A stretch of 64,000 nt of DNA, from contig CM046869.1 of the NCBI GenBank assembly GCA_025617745.1, positions 10,249,168-10,313,167 on the forward strand, read 5' to 3'. Position 1 is the stretch's first letter. Each line of letters begins with the position of its first letter. This stretch comes from Heliocidaris erythrogramma. Its lineage: Eukaryota; Echinodermata; Echinoidea; Camarodonta; Echinometridae. Both the position numbers and the translations under genes were made by a program. Shown one piece after another: positions 43,532 through 58,500 of this stretch. The notes under the pieces were generated by a model. That model had not been told where the DNA came from. It worked only from the letters and a program-made list of their open reading frames with translations, and made no database searches.

Positions 43532-46500
43532 CTACAATAAAGAAAACAAAAAATATACACAAGATTTAATGTTTGAATAGAGGTATTTCAAGAGGTTATA
43601 GGAGACATATTGGCCCGAATTCATGAAAGAGGTTTAAGCCTCCATAAGCATAGTGCGCCCATGTCTTCATGTCCAATGGGAGGATAGTAATGCTCTTATA
43701 TAAGCTTATTTATGCTTATTTTAGTCCATGGTGCAGGTTTAAACCATGGTTTAGACCATGGTTTAAGATAAACCTCTTTCAGGAATTCGGACCATTAATT
43801 TTTTTCCTCATAAAATTACACTTAATGCTGGCAAACATTTTAGAATTCTCACAATGTGAAATGTAAATTAAATTTTACTACATAATCTCCAATCATGTTT
43901 AAATTGCTCCATAGAATCAAGTAATGTATACATGATTAATTTGTAGCAGTAAAGAAGTATTTTCCATCACCTTTAACAGAACAGAAATGATCTGCTTTGT
44001 CATTTTAACGGGTGAAACAGAATTAAAGTTTGGAGAAATACCACAATTATTATATGTAGTATGTACAGAATTAAAAACATACCTTGACTTCAGGCTCTGG
44101 TGTAGCATCCCCAAGTATTTCCAGGGCTGGTTTGGCATCATCAGCTTTTTCATCATTGACCTCTTCCTCCTCCTCCTCCTCCTCAGCCTTTTGGGGAATC
44201 ACTGTGACTTCTGGCAGGTCAAGGTGCAAACTGGGTTCATCTTGAACAAGAGATTTGTCCTTTAAGTCAAATACAAGGTGTTCTGTAGACTGGCTAGGGC
44301 TGCTCTTTGCGATTGACACCTCGCTCAGTTCGCTCAAGTGTTCACTGATGTCCTCTTCCGTGTCCGACTTTGAATCCGAGCGCCGCTTGGATGTGGGTGA
44401 AGATTCTATGAAATCTTCACTGTAGCTATCTTCTGCTTTGATACTCGGTGATCTTAAAGAGCGGGAAGAGTGGGAATGGATGGAACTTGGAACTGACCTG
44501 ATGCTCCTCTGAGAGGCATCATCTGGGACTGGGGTCACAGTTGCTTTTTCTCCTGCAGGAGATTGTGAGGCAGGAGGAGAAGTTGGAGCACGTCGTGGAG
44601 ACTCAACAATACTGTCCCCAAGGGACAGTTCATGATCTGATTCTGGCAAGTTTGTAACAATGACAGCCGACTTTGATTCTTCAAACGAGTCCTGAGTTTG
44701 TATGCTGGCTGCAGAGATGATCTCCTCAGGAACTGAAGACGATATGGATACATCGTCATCAACATCAGCACCAGGTGATGGGGTAGGTTTGTAAATCAAA
44801 GCCGGACTAATGCTTGAAGTAACCCTTGGAGTGTCCTCTTCGGCATCCCTCCCATCCCCTGATCTCCTTCCATTGATGGCGGAAACACGAGGAGTTATTT
44901 CTGTATCATTTGCTTCCTCCTCATGATGGTGTCTCTGTAGCTTCTCCTTGATCTTTCGATGATCCTCAGAGTCAAATTTCTCAGAGTCGTGAGCACTCTC
45001 CTTGTCAGAATAATCACTCCTGATACTAATGTCTTCTGCAATGCTACTACTAGCTGAGACACTGTGGTCCCTCGAGAGGCTATAGGGTGACTTTGGACTG
45101 ACTCCACCTGGTGAACAAAAAAATAGACAAAATGTTGGTAAAATGAATTTTAAAGTTAAAGTGACTGGTATTTACTGAATAAAAGTTTCCTCTTAAAAAG
45201 TACCATAAAACCAGCATATGGAAACCTCTTATGGGAGAAAAAATTGTTTTCAATGATGATCACTGTTCACTTAAAACAAAGTTTAGTCACTGCTGGCATG
45301 TTGTCTTTATATACAGGTGGTCATGATTGTAGGTTCTACTGTTAAAGTATCTCTTATACACATCAGCTCTATGTTTACATGGATTTCTGATAGGTTACCG
45401 GATTATAAGTGTGCATCATAGTAGAGCAAACTTGATGGAATGAAAAGAGAAATTGAAGTGAATGTTTCAATACACTGTATCATTAAAAGTGTGTCAGAAA
45501 CAATAAATCTGCTCTATATAATTTGTCTGAGTGCCATGATAGCAAAGTCTCTTTTGCTTACCTTCACTGTGCTGTGTGCTGGGCGAGGAAGTGGCACTGA
45601 ATGATGAATAAGACATGCTACCACCGCCAATAACACTTGGTACCCTCTCCTCTCCAGCCACTCCTCCCTCCAGACTGGATCTACTTGACCGCCCACTCTC
45701 TGACCTGCTCTGTCCTCTTTTGACCGATGCCACACTCCTTGCCTCAGATAGGGCGCCCTCTTGACTGCTGTCAGAGGCCGTCCTCTGACGCAGGGCGCGA
45801 GCGTGTCGTAGGGAGTCTGTGCCTGCCTTGGGTTGCTTGATCTGAGGTTTAGCTGAGGGGGTAGGAAGAAGATGGCTGCTTCCAGGTAGCTTCTGCTTGT
45901 TGGATTCCTGTTCCAGCTCTGCCTTGGTGCTCTCTATGAAGCTGTCATAGGTCTGTGGGAAATGGAATTCTTGATTACTAGGCAACTGTTTAGAACCTTC
46001 CGATATGCATAGTTATCAATCAAATTAAATACTACAATCTTTGTTCCCACTGTTACTGCAGTGAAATGCAAGCCACATATCATTTACAGAAGTCTTTAAC
46101 AGAAATCTCATAGTTATAATCACCTTCTCTGCTGGACCCGTGCTTATGCCTCTTGACAAGGTATGTTTATCAACAGTTGTCTCTATTGACTCGGATGAGG
46201 TAAGTAGAAGGACGAGATCCGTACAATTTTTAACAGTGCAATTTTTAATGTTAGTCCTGACAAAGCCAGGGTTCTAAATCTTAACCAAATACTGACTGTA
46301 TTCAATATCATCATTAACATTAATCTGTAACTTTGTGGAGGCTTGATAAAATCTGAGCTGCATGGCCCTAAATGCTATCAGCGTATGTAATATGTTGTAA
46401 AAATGAATTCCTGAAAAATGCATGTTAAACGCATCATCATGTGCTTCACAAAAAGTGAAAATATGCAAGAGACCGGAATGCCATACCTTTTCTTCCCTTA

Positions 46501-49500
46501 GACTAAAGCGTACCCCAGTACGGTTTCGTGAATGGCAGTATTCGGTCATAGATACCTCGATATTCCTGGCTGTTTATTTATCCTTCTGAATATCATTATA
46601 CAACACGGACATCAAAATTCAACAACTTATTAATCAAACCTCCACAAAGTTACAGATTCCCTTTAAATATCAATATCACTTCACTGTCACAAATACAATC
46701 CCACCATTGTATATCAGTACAATGAAACTGGGCTATCTCACAGGGGCATTGATAACAGTACACACACAGCAAAGGACACTCAAAGACCACATTCTCATTA
46801 CGAGATTGGAAACTGGATCGCGCTATCGTGGGGCGCGCTGGTGGTTCACACCTGCAGTGGGTAGTGTGATCTATCTTAGCACTCTCTGCACAGTAAACTG
46901 CGAATCTCTCATGGACCACCCCCCAGAGGTGGTCTGGTTTGGCATCGCCGTGGACCGCACCTTAGAGGTGGTGCGATCTAGCGCGCGCTGTCCCTTGTAA
47001 TGAGAACAGGGTCGAACTCACCTCAAGTTGTTTCTTGAGGCTGGCTTCTTGGGCCTTCAGCTTCTCACGATTCAGTCTCTTCTGTTGCTTCCTCAGTCGA
47101 TCTGCCTCCATCTTCCTCCTCTTGAGGGCATCCTTCAGAGCTCGCACACGACCTTCAATGTCACTCTGGTCAGAGGCGGTTTCTGTTCACATGAAAAACA
47201 TGATCGGTAAAGTGAGAATGATAATGAAGACAGAAGCTTGTTTACATACAGTTATTTGGCTTATGAAAATTGCTAGTGAGCAATTAAAAAATGGTACAAT
47301 ATATCTGACATCCCAGCATTTCCCAAATAGAATGTAAAATGGGACATCAGTCATTGATCACTCTGTGTTATATTCATCATTATTTCTAAAGAACAAAATA
47401 GTGCACACATTATAATATCAAACTTAAAAGTTACTTATCACAACTTTACACCTTTAGTCTTGGCCATAATAAAATATTATTGTTGCCAATTTGAAGAACA
47501 AAATGTGATCAATTTAGCCCTCAAATAATTCCCGTTCTGAAAGGGGCTATTAAAAAGTAACATTTACCTGACATATTCTGTGAGAAAGATTTCTCTGACT
47601 CGGAGCCACTGTCTGAGGGGTGTCTGTTCCTGTTCCGTGGTATGAAAGGTCCCCTCCTGGAAGACGATGGCACCGTGCTTGCACTGCTCACAGACTTGGG
47701 TGTGGAGGAGCTCAGAGCCTTCAGACCCTGGCCTGGTGGGGTGGATACCCCAATGGGAGGCACCGGGCCTTGGTGGCTGCTGTGCTTGGACGGGGTGATG
47801 GTGCGGTCAGCTGTGGACTCGAAAGAGTCGCTGGCGTAGTCTTGCAAGCCCGACGCTTCCTTGATGGTGTCGTCGCTGGAGAGTTCGGTTCCTGCATGGG
47901 GACTTTCGGTAATGCTGGGAAAAGAATAAAAGAGGTAGAAGATGATGGTAAATTCAGAAATAACAAAGAATGATAACCATTCTTAACATCGATTCCACAG
48001 ATTCTATCAAGGTAAGATTCTGTATACACGTAGGCACACACTGATTAATCAAAATGAATAAAGAAACACTGATCATGAAAACTTTTGAAATCTATCTTGA
48101 CAATTATAGAATAAAAAATTTGTGCCACATATATGCCATAAGCAGAGTTATAATGATAAAAAATGAATCATTTACACAAAGTGTCCATTTAGTACATTGT
48201 GCGGTATAAATAAACTATGTATCACAAAGAGATACTGCACTTTGAGGCCAAGATTACACTGATTTGTATCTGTCAATACATTGCTATACAGATAAACAAA
48301 TGAAAGTACATTCGGGGTAATCAAATGGAGGCATTCATTCCCACACACTTTTTTTTTTTTTTAAATGCTTTACACAAACAAGAATACTGTGGTCATTGGA
48401 GATAAGCTGACCAGCCATCATTCTAGACAGGATTCATTTACAGCCCAAGATTAATCCTATTCTAATCCCAAAGTAATTCACTAATCTCTTCATAACATAA
48501 AAAGTTAATGACATCAGTGGGTATATACACATTTGTTAATATCAATCAGAGGAAAAAAAATAGTTCACCGTTGGGTTATGTCATAAGACTTATCATGTCA
48601 AGACATTTTTTCAGTGAATATAACTGTCTCTCATGAAATTAAAAAAGTATAATGAAATAAAGAGTGAAGCAAAATGAACAATAAAGTACACATCTTCATA
48701 TTTAGTTTGAATTGGATGGAATTGAATCCAGTGACCGCAGTAATATTGCTGAAAGTGCTTTGGTCAGTTACGTTAACTGGTAAGGAGCTATATAAGAAAC
48801 AGCTATTATTATTATTATTTAACCGTGGCATAATTGTGACCAACTCGTCAAATTCTATCATGGCAGATGCTTTTCTGTCACAAAATCAAATTTATCCTGT
48901 ATCACTTACAAATGTTCATTACTATATGTAATCAAAAGTATTCAAGTGGACCAAATTTGGGAAGTGAAGGGCCAGGAAATGCACATTTTGTGTTCGGCAA
49001 AAGTCAGCTATCAGAAAAGAAATAAGCTGATGCAGCTGGAACACCATATCAAATAAAATTCTGCATACCTCTTTGCTGACTGGGACTTCTCTGAGCTAAT
49101 CTCCTCTGTGATGCTACTGTTCTTACTCTGCAACTCTTCCAGTATGGAGGCATCGCTGCTGCTTCCTAGCCTCCTATCAGTGGTAGTTGTCGTCTTGGTG
49201 CTGGTTCGCTGAGACTCGGACTTGGTCTTACTGACCTCTGTCTTACTACTGCTGCTGCTATTCATAGAGTAATCCTCAGATTCATCATCTCTGTCAACCT
49301 GTGATTATCGATGTAAAGAATTTAGAATGGTAAATATCATAGAAATAGTACATAAATTCACAGAATACTCATATTTAATCTAGAATGAGTTGTCAAATGT
49401 TGTAGGGGCCGGGATAGCTGTGATTTTGACTATTAATAGTATTAGCATTTTGCAGATTTGATCACTAAATGGCAATTAAATTTTTCCTAAGATTGCTCAA

Positions 49501-52500
49501 TCTAATTATATGTGTTCTGTATTATAATAGAGACAGACTTGATTGCACAAATAATTATCATTTTTTTCCTTCTTTCTTCCCTTTTCTCTTTTTCTATACC
49601 TACCTAATACCCATTGACCTACCTACCTCTCAGAACTTTTTGGCCTTTCTGATTATACATCTTGTAAAGTTTTCAGGGCTCTGAATCAAACTTTTACCGA
49701 GCCAAACCACAATAGCTGGACAACGGTCCAGAATGGGATCAGTAGACCAATAAAATTAAGACTGACCTTGGTATCCCTAGCAGGTGGCTTTGAAGAATCA
49801 GGGACATCAGTGGCGGGCTTTGCCTTGCGCTTGCCACCATCCCACAGGTGGAGGACCTCATGCTCCATGTGTGCAACGTGTTTCTCTTCCTCGTCCAGGC
49901 GCTGCTTCCAGGCTAGCAGCTCTTCAGCGTTCTTGCGCCTCTTCTTTAGCTTCATTTCACGTTTCATCAGCAACCTACAGGTTCAAAGAGGATGCAGGAT
50001 TGGGCATTATGCAAGTTTTTACCATGACAAAGCTGCAGACAGTGTGTATCCAGAATCAAAGTATAATTTTAGGGCACTGGCTTAATCAAAAGATGTAGGA
50101 ATGACAACAGCGTATTGAAAGAGATAGTCGTGACACACGTACACAAGTGCTCCACACATCATAGGTTAAATCGAATCACAGAGCTCCAAATAGTTCCCTC
50201 CTATGTAAAATATCTATGGGAGGGAACTATTCGGAACTCCGTGAAATAACTGACCAATCAGAAGCGGCTTCTGCTGTCTCGACTTTCTGTACATCAACTA
50301 GCTCTGGGAATGATGTATGATCTTTTAGTTGGCAGGCTTAGGATTGGTTTCCCAACTGAACTTTTTAATGTGATCCATCTTTACATACATGTAAACAATA
50401 TCAGCATAAAGATGTGTGGCAAGAGATGCTTAGCTACAGAAGTGAAGAAGGGTTTTTCCAACTTGTATTCCTTACATGATTTCTGGGGAGCATTTCATCA
50501 AGCGTTTTGTCAGTGATTTTTACCGACAACTGTTATAAGCTACTGAAATCCTTGCATCTGATTGGCTGAGAGCAAATTTGTCAGTAAAAATCACTGACAA
50601 AACGCTTGATGAAACGCTCCCCAGTGTTCACAGAAGTAAAGTTATGGGACTTTGCGTTATCAACAACACATTGCTTGCTAAAGATGACATATTGTAGCAT
50701 TAGCAGATTTTACACAGGTCAATGATTCAAAAGTTTAATGAGTTTAACCTGGAATATCTGTATGCACTTGAATGAATCTTTATTAAAACTATAACATAAC
50801 AATACTTACTTCATGCTGAGCGGCTGTTGGAGCATCTTGAGTTTCTGCATGACCCTGGCTTGCTTCTCCATCGCCGAAGCATCCAAGGTGGAATCCCTGG
50901 CTCCTGCTTCTCCACCTGGAGGTGAGACAAGCATGGAGTCAGACATGGACCCCTCCATGGAGATATCATCTCCCTCGCTGGGAGTCGGGAGGATAGAGGA
51001 GGCATTGGGTGAGGCAGATGGGAGGTCCTTCATCTGGTCCTTGTAGCGGGCGGCGGCCCTGCGCATCCTGGAGATCTCCTGCTGCTGGTGAAGCAGGCGT
51101 TGTCTCTCCAGGCTCGCCTGCCTCTGGGAAGTCAGCATCTGTTTGATTTCACTCTGAACATGGCAGAAAAAAGATGAAAAAGTTTGAGTTATATTCAGTA
51201 GACAAGTGTGCTGCTGATTTTATATACCTCATTATACAAGAGCATCAGTGTAGCACTGAAAGAGGAAGCACTCAAAAAAGGAACACAACCTAACTTGAAC
51301 ATAATATAATCACATGTCCTCTAAAGAGCTTCATTGGCAATGTTTTCTAAAAGGTATGGTACATCTAATAATCACTATTTTCTTTTCATCGTAATATGAG
51401 CACAATTTATACCAGTGTTCTGATAATTTTTCAAACCTCATTTTCTAAGAGCCACATCACAGCACTTAGCGATAAAACACTAATGTGTAGACTACTTTCA
51501 CAAGTACACAAGCTAAGTTATAAAAATATTATTACTTATTATTATTATTACAATTGCACATCTTATGCAACAATCTGTTAGGGATAGGGTTAGGATTAGA
51601 GTTCAGTCCAGGGTTAAAGTTTGGAACCTGATAAGTGCACAACACTGTCCCTAAAGCAATTTTATACAAAAAGTTATACAAAAATCTGTCAGTGAAGTAT
51701 ATCAATACTATAGCATCCAAGTGATCCTAACCTGCTCAATTTGAAGCTTTGAAAGTAAAGCTCTCTGTCTCTTTCGAAGACTGGTGACACCCTCTTGGTC
51801 ATCTTTCTCTTTCAGCCTTCGCTTCTGATGCTCTAACCATTCCAGCTCAGCATTGGCCTTATCCACCAACACCTGAAATCATAGAAACAAGAATGTTACT
51901 AACCATACAACATTTCTCCAAAATTTAAGATACATCGTCTGTTTGGAGCCAGAAGGACGTTAACTCTCTTACAGCATATGAATTAACACCCTTCTAGCTC
52001 CAAACAGACGACATATATAGATATGGATGGAAAACAACACACATTTATAGTAAGATTTGATATGTCATTAATACACTATCATTTTCTTAGTAGAAGAGGT
52101 CATGGCAATGGTAATGGTAATGGTGATGATACTGGTTGTAGTAGTAGTAGTAGTACAGTGTACTTATAGAGTTTTCGCACATGGAAAATTTGCCTCAATA
52201 TCCACTGAGAGTAACAGTTTTAAATTCACAAAAGCAACTGCTTTTAAAATAATCCATAAGAATATTGTAATGATATCCATTGTCAAGATAGTCGTGTTTC
52301 ACAATTATAATATTCATAGCTTCATGGAAGTGATATATTCTTTAACTAGAATGTAAGGAATAATATTTCTTATGTACCTTCTCTCTCAGCTTCAGTAATG
52401 TGACCTGCTGTTGGGACCTTGCTTCTTCTTCCTTGAGCTGCTTCTGGAGCACCTCAATGGTCACAGCACTGAATGACCCTTCCTTGTCTGACTGCATAGA

Positions 52501-55500
52501 ATCTGAAGAGTCCGGTCTCTCCTTTGAAGCAGCGGGGTGTTTCGCTGCAGACCTAGAATCCTTCTTAGATTCAGACTTAACCGGTGAGGGAGAAACCACG
52601 CTTGGGATGGAGCTGCGGGAGGATGAATCAGAATCATCGAAGGAAAGAGAATACTTATCAGCCTCTGATTTTGTACTGTCCACATCCTCCGATATACTGT
52701 CCTTTGTAGCTGAGCTTGTCACCTTTGCGCCCGATTCAGTTCTAATGGACGAACTGGCGGCACTTTTACTAGTGTCCCTGTCGGCAACGATGTCACTGGC
52801 CGTTGCTATTGAATCAGTTTGGTCAGGATGTCCAAGTGACAAGTCACTGGCAGTCTTGATGCTCTTGGAGACATCTGATTGTCCGAAGAATGAGCTGTTT
52901 TGAGCTGTGAGGACTCGCTGAGAGGATGAAGCTGTATAAGCAGAAGATGGAGTATGAGACGATGATGTATTGGTGAAGTCCTCGGAGTAGAAGGCAGAGG
53001 GCGTCTTGGTGTCCGTGCTGCGACTGGGTGTCATGGAGCTCGGCCTGGAATTACCTGCTGCAACACTTCTGCAAAGTGGAAACATACTAATATAATATAA
53101 CACTTGCAAGTGAATAAATCATAAACAGGAGTGTGTTAACTTTATGTAAATGTATATAACAGAGTCCCCTTCTGGCTTCTCTGCAAACGAAATACATACA
53201 TTGCAGCACTATTTTTTTTAAATTTCAGAGGTAACTGTCCATACAAATGAATACAAATCTACCCAGCTGGGACCATTTCCTAACAAATATCTAACCTTGT
53301 TCCAAGATACTTTGCCAAGTGACATCAACTAGAGGAAGTATCTCTTGAAGAGACATTTCTCTTTTCTTAATACTCAAAACACAGACACAGGAATCATTTG
53401 GAATCTTTGTTTCACATTTATCATGCCTTGTGCACCTTGGAATAGGAGGTCTAGATGGATGTCATCATCCTCATCATCATTAGGTATACCATGTCTATTT
53501 CTTAGCTTTCTTGGGTTCTCTTACCTTGTGACAGGTGGAGGGGGTTGAACTGGAGCCCTCATCTCATGCAGCATATCCTTCTGATGTAGCCTCTGTTGCT
53601 CCAAGGCTGCTGTCACCGCTGCTGAGGCTGCTGCCTTGGCAGTCTCTGCTGCTACCTGACTTGCATCCACTGGGGGTGGGGGTGATGGCTTATTCACAGA
53701 TACCTTGTGAGCCTGTAAAAAAAAACCCAACATATAAATCAAATACTGTAAAACCTGGAACTTCAGGGAATTCTTACAGATCGCCATTTTTGCAGCAAGA
53801 AACTTGCGAATCGCAAAACTTTTGTCTTTCATTCATTTAGCGTCATGAAACTTTTGCGTATCTGGGCCACATGACCACTCCAACAGTTTGCAAATATTTT
53901 ATTCATACAATAATTTCTGGTGTTACAATAGACTAATGGAATACATACATATAATTACTCAATTCAATAATACTCATTGATTTAAGAAAAAAATTATTTT
54001 AATAAAGGTCCTTGTGGCAGATTAGCCTTGTGCTAAACAAATTATTCAATAAAGTCTACTTTAATATTCCTGCTCTCTGATGTAAGAAATAAGCTGGAGT
54101 ATTGATGCCCCACTAATAAACATTCTCCTTTTACTTTAAAGAGAACTATAATGCTATCAACAGCATCAACCATGCAAATGGTGCTTGGGGTGGTTTTACC
54201 TCAGCAAGCTGCTTTGCAGCCTCTGCTGTTATTCTTGCAGCATCAGCCTGGGTCAAGAGAAGCTTCTGCGCAGAGTCCTTTGTCTCCGAAGCTGCATCCT
54301 TCCTGGCCTTCACTAGCACCTGTTCTGCCTCCAGTGCTGTCGCTGCTGCCTTCTGCTTAACCTCCTCCAGCTGCCTGTTGGCCTCTTCCACCTCCTGCTT
54401 GGCCTTGAAGGAGAGTAACTGCAGCTCCTTCTCGTGATCCTGCTGCCGGGATTGTAGGATCTTGGCCAGGGAAGAGCTTTCCTCATGGGCCAGTGACACA
54501 GCCCTGGTGCGTTCCACCTCAGAAAGTTGTCGTACAGACTCCTCCAGGGTCTCCAGGAGATTGAGCTCAGCTGCCATTTTGAGTTGGAGAGCACTGGGTG
54601 AGTAGAACTTGGGTCCTGGTTGGAGGATTGTTGATGTGATCGTTGAGGTCTGTCAACAAATTGGAAAGATTTGTAAATGTAAATTTGTACCTCTCTGCCT
54701 CTATACTTCGTTCGAATATCAAAACATCATATAAGATGTCTGAATGAGAGGTTATTCCTCCTACCAAGAAAATTGGAACCTGACTGAAAATATATCTTTA
54801 TACTTCAAGAACTTTTTATAGGTTCCTGAGAATTATGTGCATTCCAAACACTAGAGTTAATTACATCAGGGAACTGTGATGGGATAACACATGAGATAAA
54901 GTGAGCAGCAACTCTGAGCTGCATGCTTTGAAAATACAAGATGCTTGAGGTCAGCAGTACAACTCACCGTGCTTCCACTCAGGTCAGTTGACCTTCCCGA
55001 CACTTCACTCCCTGGATGACTGATGGGTTTGAAGTGGCTCAGCACCTCCTTTCTCACCGGAGACTTGGCATTCCGATGTATTGAACCCTGACTTGGTTGA
55101 GGAGTTGTTGGTGAATCTACAGGTGTTCTGACATATGGTGAGTGACCTTGTGATGTTCTTGAGCCTGGTGAAATCCCACTCCTGACACCATCACTATGCA
55201 CAGACTCTCCATTAGATGTGGATTTCTACAAGAAATGAAATTTGGACTCATTACTAGCTATGTTCCTAAGTTCATAAATCTGCATAATAGTTTACAATTA
55301 ATACGGCATTTCAACATCGGCAATGTAAATATCTATAGCATAAGAAAAAGAATTATGTCAAGTAGCCTTTGTGCCAGGGTTGAACTATGCAACTATACCA
55401 AAATCATAAATTTACCTAGTTCATCTTGGGGATAAATAAATAATATTGTCTGTTTAGAGCCAGAAGGGCATTAACACATATACTTCAACACTGAGTTAAT

Positions 55501-58500
55501 GCCCTTCTGGCTCTCAACATATGATATGTAAGTTCTTAGTGTTGTGAGAGTGTAATTGAATTAAAGGGAAGTGTACTAAATATTTCATTCACGCATTAGC
55601 AACTGTTTTTAGATATCACTTTGAAACTACATGTACTCTCTTAACCCACTGCCTCCAGGAAACAGCTGGGGAGCGTTTCATCAAGAGTTTTGTCAGTGAT
55701 TTTTACCGACAACTGTTATAAGCTACTGAAATCCTTGCATCTGATTGGCTGAGAGCAAATTTGTCGGTAAAAATCACTGACAAAACGCTTGATGAAACGC
55801 TCCCCTGGTTTCTAAATTGGGCGAGGGGAATGAAAGAATTCAGTCATCAAAAGGTTAAACAAAACTTACCTTCAAATCCTCAATGAGTGATCTAATCTCA
55901 TCTACAGGAGACTTGTGATCACTAACTGGAGATCGAGTGTCACTAGGTGGAGAATGGCTGCCTCTACTGCTCGACGAGCGTGACTTGATGGATGAAGGAG
56001 AACTCCTGGAACTGGGTGGCGTCTGAGTGCCTGCATCCCGTAAGGATGTGGGTCGTGGGCTGGGGGTTCTTGCTCGCTTTTTATCAGAAACATTCAGACT
56101 GGAGGAAAAACAAGGATGTATTTGGTGAATTTAAAAATTGCCCACTCAGCACCGTCAATACTTGCTAAATTCATTAGTAGTTGATCAAATCACATTACAT
56201 CATTTTCATTCAAAATTTCAGAAATACGATCTTAGCATTTATATAAAACCATCTTTTCAAAACTTACATCATTTGAATAATAATATTAAAAAAAGAAATT
56301 GTTGTACTTCAAAATGACTATGGCATATAGAGATTTGGCATTGGATATGGCATCTATTGGAGTAAATGCAGTTCTGTCCCCTTTTAACTGTAAAGAGTGC
56401 ATTCAAGGTTTTACATTCCATCTGATACTCAATTCTACTGGGGCTTATACCAAATTCCAACTCAAATACTACATAGCTTCTAATTGCTTTCATTCTCCTA
56501 TTTTCAGATTCAGATTCAGATTCAGATTTTTTATTTCATTACACTTTCATTTTTCAAAGTACATGTATATAACAATATGTATTATGCAATCAACAATATT
56601 GACAATACAACTTAGTGCAGAAACGTTTTTGATCATTACAAGCAAAATAATGTGCATTAAAGTTTGAGTTGTAAGAAAAAAGTAACAGTAATGAAGACTA
56701 CATTAGATTAATTTTATGAAAATGATAATGAAAACAGAGACCAGCATAGAAGCATAGCTTGTAGAAGCGCTGGTCCCTGGCAAAAGATAAATCATGAATA
56801 CAGCACATAAAAAACTAGTCTGGGCAACCATGCATAAAATGCCCAATAAAAGGGAAAAAGAAGAAGACAGATACATGGCCATGGAAAGCAAACAAAATCA
56901 TAATCATAACACACTTTCCATCGAAGAGAAAGCATTGAGAAATAATACAGCTGGGAATAGTAACAATGGAAAGGAGTAAATTTTACAAAAGACAGAAGAA
57001 GGACAAAGTGACTGGGGGCGAGGAAGGGGGGGGGGGGGGGTGGGATGGAGGGGCAGGATCTGGGAGGTTTCATTTAATCTATAGATTTTGCTACACAGGT
57101 AAACAAGAATCACCATTGATGGATCAAAGTTCATAAAAAGCAATAAGTGATTTTCTCAATTTACGTTTGAGTGTACTTAAACTTATACTGTCTCGTATAT
57201 TTAAAGGGAGTGAATTCCAAAATTTAGGAGCTGTATATGAAAAAGTATTCTGGGTTAATGCTGTACGAGTTCTTGGCAAGTGATATAGATTGATTTGTCT
57301 GGTGGGGTAATGATGGATCTCATTATTTGCTGTAAATATATTATTGAAGACAGTTGGCAATTCATGATTATGATACTGAAACATAAGTACAGCAAGATTG
57401 AGGCGGTAAATATCATAAATTTTTAGTACATTATTAGAGTGAAAAAGACCATCAGTGTGGTGGCGATAATTAACATTACTTATAATTCGCATAGCTTTTT
57501 TCTGTAATAAAAAAACTCTGTCTAACAGGCATGCCGCACTGTTTCCCCAGGCTAATATTCCATAATTAAGATATGGTAAAACTAGTGTGGAGTATAGTGA
57601 TAGAAGTATGTTTGGCGGAAAAGACCATTTGAGTTTGTTAATCATACCTATGTTTCTGGATATCAATTTACATACATTATCAATATGATGCTTCCATGAT
57701 AGCTTATTATCTATTATAGTGCCTAGAAATTTTGTTTCAATCACCTTCTGTATTTTACATCAACTTGAAGATTTATACAGTGTGGTGGCGATAATTAACA
57801 TTACTTATAATTCGCATAGCTTTTTTCTGTAATAAAAAACTCTGTCTAACAGGCATGCCGCACTGTTTCCCCAGGCTAATATTCCATAATTAAGATATGG
57901 TAAAACTAGTGTGGAGTATAGTGATAGAAGTATGTTTGGCGGAAAAGACCATTTGAGTTTGTTAATCATACCTATGTTTCTGGATATCAATTTACATACA
58001 TTATCAATATGATGCTTCCATGATAGCTTATTATCTATTATAGTGCCTAGAAATTTTGTTTCAATCACCTTCTGTATTTTACATCTACTTGAAGATTTAT
58101 TTCTCACCTGTGAGAACTGTCTGTCAGGGAATGAGATGTATCTCTTGGTGAAGGCAAGGACAATGATCTGCCTGTCGGAGGCCTGCTTGTAACCGTCTCC
58201 TGCAAGAAACAAATCAAAATGTGACTGGTTACGGTGACTGATTATTTCTATAAGCTGATCCATTCCTTTGGAATAAACTCTCACAAAACATAATCTTTCC
58301 TTTTCAGTAACATTAAGATCTTACTCGAAACCTGGTTATTCAAACAAGCCTTTTAATTAATATTAACCGTGATTTCATCAAATATGAGGCTTTTCCTTGT
58401 ATGATCCATCTTCCTTTCACCAATCTACTTATGATGGACACCAGTGCATTACAAGTGTTCATACTACTTCTGAATTGGGTTCAATACGGTGCTATCTATG

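Noticed and set aside
57805-58284. 159-codon frame joining CEP350 exon sequence to LINE reverse transcriptase
   Set aside because: The exon part is in a frame that conflicts with splice phases on both sides, so it is a chance fusion and not a chimeric gene.
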